A stretch of DNA of 64,000 bases from Pseudocercospora fijiensis CIRAD86 (lineage: Eukaryota > Ascomycota > Dothideomycetes > Mycosphaerellales > Mycosphaerellaceae), in NCBI RefSeq assembly GCF_000340215.1, contig NW_006921540.1:3859402-3923401 (forward strand), read 5' to 3'. Position 1 is the stretch's first letter; every line of letters starts with the position of its first letter. The translations under genes and the position numbers were made by a program. The notes under the pieces were generated by a model. The model did not search any database and was not told where the DNA came from. It saw only the letters and a list, made by a program, of their open reading frames with translations. Shown here piece after piece: positions 57,282 to 64,000 of this stretch.

Positions 57282-58826
57282 ATGATCAATTCCTCACCGG
57301 CCGAGTACGCGTTCATTCGCGTGTGTATCTTTGGCCTACAAGCGATCACGCCTCTCAGCATTGGCTACACGGCCTACTATACCCTACGATGGGTGAAGCG
57401 GCGAAGTGACTGGCCAGCTCTGCCTCTGGCTCTCACAGCATGGTGTGCCGCCGAGACACTCTTCTACTTCGCAGTGCAGCTACCTCTGCAATACCAGATT
57501 CAGAAGGAAGCCATCCATCCACCCCTACTATCGAAGACGAAACGAATTCAGCTTTTCGAAAGAGTCATAAAAGATGTCAGTCCTGCCGACCTAGAGCGTC
57601 ATATTCGGTGGTGGTTCAGAGGTTCGCCGTTGTCAAGCATTGGCCGTGAAGGGCTCAAAGACTGGCTGGCCTGGGCATTCTTTGAGGGTCGCATAGACAA
57701 AGACGGTGCAGGAGATGAACTGGAACGTTATACCAGTCATTTTGAACACATATTGGACACGACTTTCGCAGCCGGCCACGGGACTGCGGTACCGATAAGA
57801 TTGACTCTGGACAAGGTCGACTCTAGCACCAGGAGCTTGGCATGGTACCTCTGTGTTGGCTTTGTAGATTTCTTGGTGTACAATCGTCTATGCTGGAATG
57901 GCTTTCGGCATTATCGACAGCCATTCGGACGCTTCTTTGGCCTATTTCCGCTGCGACCGATTGCTCTCACCGCGAAGCAAGTTTCTCCGGTCAAGCACTT
58001 GACCTATTGGCATCGTCCACACACTGCAAAGGATAGGCTACCTGTGCTCTTCATCCATGGTATCGGAATCGGTCTCTACCCGTATGTTGACTTCCTCAAG
58101 GACCTGCTACAACATGTCGACAACGACAACGGGCAAGCTTCCCACAAGGACCAAGGACAAATCGGCATCCTCGCTCTGGAAATAATGCCAGTCTCTTTTC
58201 GCATAACACACTCTGCGCTTTCAAAGCAGGAGATGTGCGATGAGGTCAACAAAGTTCTGGAGTATCACGGCTGGGATAGATGTGTACTCGTCGGCCATAG
58301 CTACGGCACAATCATCGCCACCCACATGCTACAGACTGAGCTTCTCCAGCCAAAAATCGCTTCGGTGCTCCTTATTGATCCGGTCTGCTTCCTGCTTCAT
58401 CACCCGGACGTGGCATACAATTTTACGGTCCGCAAGCCAACCCATGCCAACGAGTGGCAACTCTGGTATTTTGCCTCTCAAGATCCCGGAGTTGCGCACA
58501 CTCTTGGCCGAAGATTCTTCTGGTCTGAGAATGTCCTCTGGCTTGATGATCTCTCCCCACTGATGCAAAAGTATGGCATGCGGGTCACCGTCAGCCTGGC
58601 AGGACGCGATCTGATCGTGAAGACGGATACCGTGGGACGATATCTTGCTGGCGCGAAGCCTCAAAAGGATGGCAAATGGGATGATAATTGGATGGAGAAA
58701 GAGTGGACTAGCGAAGGGCTTGAAGTTATCTGGAATGAGGACACGGATCATGCACAGGTCTTTGACTCGGCAAAGAAACGCGCCAAGCTGGTAAGAGTGG
58801 TAAGGAAGTATTGCGAGCTGGAGTGA
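57282..58826 (+). CDS. Membrane-anchored alpha/beta hydrolase
   Basis: A 514-aa protein in one exon, with ATG in the context CCAAAATGATC. The N-terminus has two hydrophobic segments (about residues 10-32 and 45-65) that should anchor it in a membrane. The alpha/beta hydrolase fold follows: oxyanion strand VLFIHGIGIGLYPY, nucleophile elbow VLVGHSYGT (Ser340), acid in LAGRDLIV (Asp443) and DTDHAQVF with His490, a full catalytic triad. This arrangement is common in uncharacterised fungal proteins resembling lipases or acyl hydrolases. The substrate cannot be told from sequence. No truncation or frameshift. Confidence 0.88.
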   Translation: MINSSPAEYAFIRVCIFGLQAITPLSIGYTAYYTLRWVKRRSDWPALPLALTAWCAAETLFYFAVQLPLQYQIQKEAIHPPLLSKTKRIQLFERVIKDVSPADLERHIRWWFRGSPLSSIGREGLKDWLAWAFFEGRIDKDGAGDELERYTSHFEHILDTTFAAGHGTAVPIRLTLDKVDSSTRSLAWYLCVGFVDFLVYNRLCWNGFRHYRQPFGRFFGLFPLRPIALTAKQVSPVKHLTYWHRPHTAKDRLPVLFIHGIGIGLYPYVDFLKDLLQHVDNDNGQASHKDQGQIGILALEIMPVSFRITHSALSKQEMCDEVNKVLEYHGWDRCVLVGHSYGTIIATHMLQTELLQPKIASVLLIDPVCFLLHHPDVAYNFTVRKPTHANEWQLWYFASQDPGVAHTLGRRFFWSENVLWLDDLSPLMQKYGMRVTVSLAGRDLIVKTDTVGRYLAGAKPQKDGKWDDNWMEKEWTSEGLEVIWNEDTDHAQVFDSAKKRAKLVRVVRKYCELE

Positions 58827-59182
58827 ACGGGCGTTGTCCCGAGTCCTTGGAAGCGGTCTTGGCTTCACATGAATGGTCCAAGCACTAGATAAGCAAGCCT
58901 GTGACGTAGCTTTGCACCCTCAAAATACGCGACATGCCTACCTGGAAACTTCAGACTTCTCAACCACCTCGACACAGTCACTGCACTACTTTCTACCCGT
59001 CAGCAGGTAAATCATCTAGAAGTCGAGGTTTCAGTCGACCATTTACTGATAATATCCAGGCGCCAAATTGGCCTCAGCTGCCGCGCGCACATTCGCCATA
59101 GCAGAGCTGGCTGACTATCCAACTCGGCTTCTTACCTATTATTATCGCCTATTATTATAAAGGTTAGGAGGTATATTCCCAG
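58827..59182. other. Region between the hydrolase and coiled-coil/HEPN-like gene
   Basis: It probably includes a first exon of the next gene. An ATG at 58934 opens a 24-codon frame followed by a GTAAAT donor near 59006, but the phase does not fit the acceptor at 59182. A TA-rich patch (TATTATTATCGCCTATTATTA) is at about 59139. Confidence 0.35.
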
Positions 59183-60407
59183 CTTGGCGGAGCGCAGGCT
59201 TCAGGAAGAGAATGATCGACTGCGGGACAAGAATGATGCACTGAAGCAGCGGATCGAATTTCTCTCGGCGGAATCGGAGAGATACTGTACACTCTACCGT
59301 GACTTGCTGCAAGGTCGCACTTCTCCATGGGGCGCAACCCGCAGGATGAAACAAGAACCAACTACAGAGTTGAAAAGCTACATGCGGCCTACCGAGTCTT
59401 CGAAGCGACGCCAGAGCATCAAAGTGTCCACGCTGCCATCAATAGTGGAAAACCTGGGTGTTGCTGACGAGCCGGAGGAAACGCTCGTCTCAGAAAATGA
59501 TGCCCCTGCGTCATCATTATTACTACCATCAGAACTTGTGCAAACGCCTGAGAAGCAGTTACCATGGTGCAAAGCCTGTAGGAATTTGGCTTGCGACGGC
59601 AGCGATGTGGACGGCTCAGGATGCACCAAGATGCCTTGTACGTGCCTCCTCTGTGCCCATTTCAGTATGAAGAGTTGGCAAGGACTATGCAACGACCTTT
59701 GCCAACGTACGGCGACGCCCTGTGGCATGCGCTCCGAATGTATTGGCCGAACTTGCAGCAAGAGGAGTTCAGATATGGCCCGTTTCAGGTACGACTCGGT
59801 CTTAAAGAGCTGAAGAAGACTACAATCGCTCACAGCCACCGAAAAAATGCAATGAGATGTGCGACATGCCACCTGAGACGGTCAACAAAGCTATATTGCA
59901 CTTGGTCTACTTGAGGAACGCCCTGGCACATCCCTCGACTTGGGCCCCGGAACGTGCCGATGAGCTCATATGCGTGACGCTCAGCAACTGGCTTGTGTTC
60001 TACGCGATGAAGCACGCGCGCACCAGATTCGTCAATTGCGCGACCGACTGATTGACGCTGTTCCGAAGGAGTACACTGAGATTGTCACTCGTGCTCCGCT
60101 GTCACTTCTGCCGAACGGTCCGCGCTGGTCGCTACACACACAACGTTTCTTCGAAGGAATTGCGCACTTCATCAATGCCCACGAACGACAATTGGAGTGG
60201 AAAAGGTCTTCGCCAGACCGTGCCGTGGTCGTGGTCACCCCTGAGACGCGCTACCATCCAGCTGTGGTCCAAGCCGACATCGATATATATATTTTTTTCT
60301 GCTCCTGCAGTGACCAAAATGCAGACTTCGACGAAAGCTTGACTCAAGCAGTCTGTAACCGCAATGGCGGCGGAGTATATCGGGTCGTGACCAAACTTCA
60401 TATCTGA
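59183..60407 (+). CDS. Coiled-coil protein with HEPN-like RNALAH motif
   Basis: Unknown protein, 5' exon missing. Proposed exons are 59183-59606, 59666-59788, 59836-59973 and 60027-60407. All three introns (59, 47 and 53 nt) are phase 0. Exon 1 starts after an acceptor-like TTCCCAG and encodes a coiled coil (ERRLQEENDRLRDKNDALKQ), a Ser/Pro linker and a Cys-rich stretch (WCKACRNLACDGSD). Exon 3 has the helix LHLVYLRNALAHPSTW with R-N-x3-H at 59914-59931, the pattern of HEPN domains (RNA-cleaving or RNA-binding helical bundles). The third intron is doubtful: its sequence reads as a good helix in the downstream frame (RDAQQLACVLRDEARAHQ), so a 2-nt frameshift near 59971 is an equal explanation. 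The C-terminus has no known motif. Confidence 0.5.
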
Positions 60408-60900
60408 GCGGTGCTGGGGTTGAGTTATGGTGCAGTGAGTAGTGCAAAGGCGTATCGATGGTAGAAGATTTGATGGTGGGGCTTTCGTGTTTCACGAACC
60501 GCAGATGCTGCTCTTGTGAGATGTTTCTTGTGCGAAGGAGTCAAGAAGGACTTTGTTGCCAGGGAAGGGTGGAGAGTGATTCGTAGTGTTGTATGGGAGA
60601 TCCGACGTGGACTTGAGGGGGCTCATGCTTGCGGCTGGGTTGTTTTGTTATGTCTCCGCCGATACTCTGTCAAATTTGCAGAGTTCGGAGCCAGAAGCTC
60701 GTGAATAGAGGGACGAAAATTCGCTCGAGGAAGTCGCGGAATCTAGGACATTGTATAGCCGCGTACAGGACTGAGGCCAGATTCAAAAGCACAGCAAGCC
60801 GACGCACGCCTGAAACGAGAGAGCAAACCCTATGCTGTGCCCGTTTGCATCTGCTTAAGGCGGCCAGAACTCGGAGAGAAGTCGATTCAAATGAATTTCC
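60408..60900. other. Convergent intergenic region
   Basis: 3' flanks of the HEPN-like gene (+) and the rhodopsin-like gene (-). Short frames (60516-60704, 60629-60946 +) have no support. Confidence 0.45.
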
Positions 60901-61884
60901 TCAAGGCGCTTCCCCAAACTCCAATCTCCTGACATCTGCCTTGTGAGTCTCCAAAGGCATCACAATCTTCTGCCAATCCTTCGGCGGTGGTTTCTTGCTC
61001 GGAATTCTTTCCAACACCCATGGATCATCCTGCGCCGAGCGCGACCTGGAGAGTGACACTACGCTCGACTTTCTCCTCTTGACATTTTTTACATTGCCGT
61101 AGATCGAAGGAGCGTTCGCCACGAATGTCGCCACAAGAACTTGGATGGAGGCCCAAAAGCTTCGGGCTTGCTGGACGGAGCCGGTTCTGTAGACGTAATG
61201 GATCCGAAGGCCGATGACGATGATGCAGACGAAGCCGAGGATGTAGAGCACGCCGAGTTGTAGGTTCCGAGGGAAAGCTCGTGCCTGGGCCTGGAGGATG
61301 GGGAGCGAGATGATGAGCAGAAGAACATCGATGGCGGCATTCGCTATGCATTGGAGTAGGATCTGGGCGAATGCCCGGAGGCACTGTGGCTGTGGTGAGT
61401 GTGGCGTCCAGTACTGCTGAATCGGGCGGCATTCGAGGAATGTGGCCAGGATGACGGCGATGTAGGTGAGTGCAATCATGCACCAGCCAAGCCTGATGGC
61501 GCGATGGGTCCATGAGATGTGATTTAGGATGCTGTGGTAGAAGATGAGAAGCAGTGCGCTTTGCAGCCAGTAATACGTCGTCACCAAGCCTCTCGCCACC
61601 AGAGTCAGTTTGCTGCCAGTTCGAGCGCGGCTCGATCGCATGGCTTCTTGACCTAGCGAGGGACTGTTGATGCTGCCGAATTCCAGGATGAGCGCATTGC
61701 AGATGGTCCGGCTGCAGAGGATGACCATCGATGCAATGACCACGTAGGCTGACTTGTCGAAACTCCGGTTCTTGCACCAGTGCGTCGCCAGGCGTAGGCA
61801 CAGAATGGTCAAGGCCAGAGAGGCACAGATCCAATTCGCCAGGTTCGCGCCATTCTCACCGATGGTCTGCGCAGGAGGCGACAT
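60901..61884 (-). CDS. Pth11-like rhodopsin-domain integral membrane protein
   Basis: A 327-aa protein with about seven hydrophobic helices (for example NWICASLALTILCLRLATHW, YVVIASMVILCSRTICNALI, IAVILATFLECRPIQQYW, LGVLYILGFVCIIVIGLRI). A basic cytoplasmic tail (VKNVKRRKSSVVSLSRSRSA) follows. The pattern, including the ECRPIQQYW segment after the fourth or fifth helix and a conserved Cys near PQCLR, is that of the large fungal rhodopsin/Pth11-like family of putative receptors. The N-terminus lacks a CFEM domain. The ATG at 61884 precedes the first helix by about 15 residues. No intron is needed. Ligand and role are unknown. Confidence 0.85.
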   Translation of the reverse strand: MSPPAQTIGENGANLANWICASLALTILCLRLATHWCKNRSFDKSAYVVIASMVILCSRTICNALILEFGSINSPSLGQEAMRSSRARTGSKLTLVARGLVTTYYWLQSALLLIFYHSILNHISWTHRAIRLGWCMIALTYIAVILATFLECRPIQQYWTPHSPQPQCLRAFAQILLQCIANAAIDVLLLIISLPILQAQARAFPRNLQLGVLYILGFVCIIVIGLRIHYVYRTGSVQQARSFWASIQVLVATFVANAPSIYGNVKNVKRRKSSVVSLSRSRSAQDDPWVLERIPSKKPPPKDWQKIVMPLETHKADVRRLEFGEAP

Positions 61885-62217
61885 CCTGTCACTCCATGAG
61901 TCGACACGAGCCCGCCTTTCACCGGATGTGCTCCAACTATTCTATGCTTCGACCTGCTTCCTGGCTGCGAGGACCCGAATGCCGAAATCTAGAATACCAG
62001 ACTGCTTGGTTCTGCGCTGTTCGACGTTGTTTCTTGCGTCTTATGCCACCTCGTCAGGTCGTCCTTGGACCGCTCTTTGTCTGGAAGTCATGGCTGCTGT
62101 TCATCAGGATAGGAGCTTGCGGGTGGCAGCCTGGCACGTGTCGCTGTGCGAGGGTTCCTCCCGCAGTGGGAGACAAAGGAGCGTAGGCGAGCTGGTATTC
62201 TCATCTCGCGAGAGTTT
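61885..62217. other. Upstream region of the rhodopsin-domain gene
   Basis: Promoter region by position. Overlapping frames on + (61754-62221, 61896-62186) are shadows or unsupported. Confidence 0.4.
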
Positions 62218-62484
62218 ATGACAACAACAACAAAGAGAGTGGTTCTCTTTCTCTTTCAGCCCCAATGCGAGGGACCCTTGGAACTTATTCTAGATCCCCC
62301 GCCGCGGTCTAGTATACAGCACATAGAATACACGTCGGCTTCAGGACCAAGACATTACTTAGGTTTGATCGAGGCGCGGTATACACATACTGTATTCTAC
62401 ACGAGCTGGCCCGGCTATGGCGACGACGATGGAGGGTGCCAGCCGACGTTGCGAATTTTTTTGGACATGTTTCCTGTCAAGTGA
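62218..62484 (+). CDS. Short hypothetical ORF near the repeat boundary
   Basis: From the ATG at 62218 an 88-codon frame (MTTTTKRVVLFLFQPQCEGP and onward) ends at a TGA in 62482-62484. No motif, no known family. It ends about 100 bp before RIP-mutated DNA begins. It could be a chance frame or the remnant of a longer gene. Confidence 0.2.
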   Translation: MTTTTKRVVLFLFQPQCEGPLELILDPPPRSSIQHIEYTSASGPRHYLGLIEARYTHTVFYTSWPGYGDDDGGCQPTLRIFLDMFPVK

Positions 62485-62589
62485 CGTGGTATCGGCAGGG
62501 ACCGACGATGCGGTACAGTCATTCACTGGGTCGTCGTCGCAGTCGTGGAAGTCTGTGAAAGATGCCGATGTTTGCTATTAGATATCGAG

Positions 62590-64000
62590 GTTGGTTGTCT
62601 CTCTGCCCAAAGAGCAACTTCGCTAAGGTTCTAGAATACTATATCGGTGCGAGAGTCTACCTTTTATCTATGTTAGTGTCTCTAGAATGCTTTCTATTAA
62701 TATATATATATATTATAGAATAGGAGATCCTAAGGACTATCTTTAATTCCGACCTTCTACTAGCCGAATTAGGAAAGGACTTAGCTCTAGTATAGTTTCG
62801 GTAGAGGTACTATCTAGCGTATTACAGGGTAACCCTCCTATTCCTAGTTGTAGATGCCTTAGGCATCAGTTCTTAGCGCTACGACTTTTACGCTTCTCGC
62901 GCCCTCTCGTAGATAGACTATCTTTAAGAACTCGTTTTAAACTATTTAGTTACCGCCCTTAACATTTCTCGAAGATCCCTAAATAGGTCGAGATACGACT
63001 ATTATTAGGCTAATTAATCGTATCCCGATCCTACTCGAACGTAGAAATTTAACGCTTAAAGTCGCGTCGCTATATAAACGATATAGTATAAACGTATATA
63101 GTACTTAGATAGACTCTTCTTAGATAGAAGACACCTTCGCATATATTAATAACGGTAAGGATAGTAATATATCCTAGCGGCTATAGGCGAATAATATGCC
63201 TCCGCCGCTAGCTCTATAGGATAGTAGTACCTAAACTTAGTCTTAAACGCTCTAATAGTAGTCTAACCTATAAGAGCCTAGCGACGATAAGTCCTTCGAC
63301 TTTAACGTAGGCCTTAACGATAATTTAGAATAGGAAGGTAGCGTAGACGCTCCTATCGGCGAGCCGAAGCTAGGTTAGTATACCTAGGAAGAGCTAGATA
63401 AGATTATAGGAGATAGTTAATATACTAGCTATACTAACCTAGATATCGATAACGCTCGTTTCCTAGAGGACGACTCTCTAACTAAGAAGCTAATAAAGCG
63501 TAATCGTATACCGGATATCGAGGGCTTCGATTCCGAAGGTAATCTACTACGTCGTAGCCGGAAGAGCCGATAAGAGAAGGAACAAGGTTCTTAACTCCTA
63601 TCTCCGTCGTACTCTCCGCGTTTAGTTAAGTTACTAAGGAATAGGTCGAAGCCTCGCGGTACCGCCTTAGGTACTAGCTCTAGTAGAGTTATTCCTAACG
63701 TAGAATAAGGTACGAGAGCTCGCCTAGGTACGTACCTCGACCTCTTAGAGTTTATTTTAGGTAACTATACCTAAGCCGGTAAAGAGGTTCCTCGTTACAA
63801 TCCTAGACACTTCCGCGATATTATAGATACAGACGACCTAGCTTTACGCGTATAAAAGTACCTATTAAAGTAGCTTAACTTGTTAGACAACATTGTCCTC
63901 CTCTTCGCTAATTAGCTAATTATTCTATAAGAAGCTATTAACGAGATTAAACAGACAAAGAAAGAATTAGATAGCGCTATTACCCGTAATAGTTACCTTA
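62590..64000 (+). mobile_element. RIP-mutated repeat, right edge (possible gag-like frame)
   Basis: TA-saturated, CA/TG-poor sequence from about 62590 to the end of the window. On + from about 63190, a hydrophilic protein-like frame broken by TAG can be followed (EELDKIIGDS, LTKKLIKRNRIPDIEGFD, ARLGTYLDLLEFILGNYT). Its charge and position would suit the N-terminal (gag-like) part of a retroelement, but no zinc knuckle or other diagnostic motif is visible inside the window. The element continues off the edge. Confidence 0.55.

Noticed and set aside
59638..59665. 28-nt intron GTACGT..TTTCAG in the HEPN-like gene
   Set aside because: Too short for fungal splicing and leaves the wrong phase; a 59-nt intron from 59607 fits better.

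Overview
This window comes from a filamentous ascomycete (Pezizomycotina), probably a Dothideomycete. The evidence is short 45-100 nt introns with GT..CTRAY..AG signals, fungal gene families (Nup49, Kcs1, class III GH18 chitinase, Pth11-like rhodopsin domain), and a sharply two-part base composition. Gene islands have ordinary composition. The rest shows extreme repeat-induced point mutation (RIP): CpA and TpG are almost gone and replaced by TpA, while CpG survives. As a result the decayed reading frames are interrupted almost only by TAG (from CAG or TGG).

Layout. 1-10310: RIP-killed block that starts inside a Ty3/Gypsy chromoviral pol gene (RT, RNase H, integrase, chromodomain, + strand), followed by a long unrecognised coding-like stretch with a 6 x 72-bp tandem repeat. 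10311-21032: gene island with NUP49 (-), a small secreted Thr/Cys-rich protein (+), an F-box gene stump cut by an AT-rich insertion, and KCS1 inositol polyphosphate kinase (-). 21033-44801: a 23.8-kb RIP-mutated block with matching inverted ends. It holds two diverged copies of an intron-dense gene (+), a 6.8-kb inverted-repeat structure with nested insertions, a satellite-like array and a further intron-dense gene on the minus strand. 44802-45690: a small non-RIP island. 45691-49195: RIP-killed Mutator-like element.

49196-62590 is the second gene island: a HELAH metalloprotease-like protein (+), a degenerate Ser/Thr-rich region leading into a GH18 chitinase (+), a small ORF (-), a membrane-anchored alpha/beta hydrolase (+), a coiled-coil protein with a HEPN-like RNALAH motif (+), and a Pth11-like rhodopsin-domain protein (-). 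From about 62590 to the end is RIP-mutated repeat again.

The genes are independent fungal transcription units, with no operon and no recognised gene cluster. The most unusual material is in the 21-45 kb block: inverted ends flanking the whole block; two copies of one gene sharing about nine intron positions, whose 44-52 nt introns carry recurring TGCCTATACTAAC-type branch/acceptor sequence; and a large inverted repeat whose two arms differ by datable nested insertions, one of them a 693-bp TA-flanked MITE. All calls are by reading alone; no alignment or database search was run.
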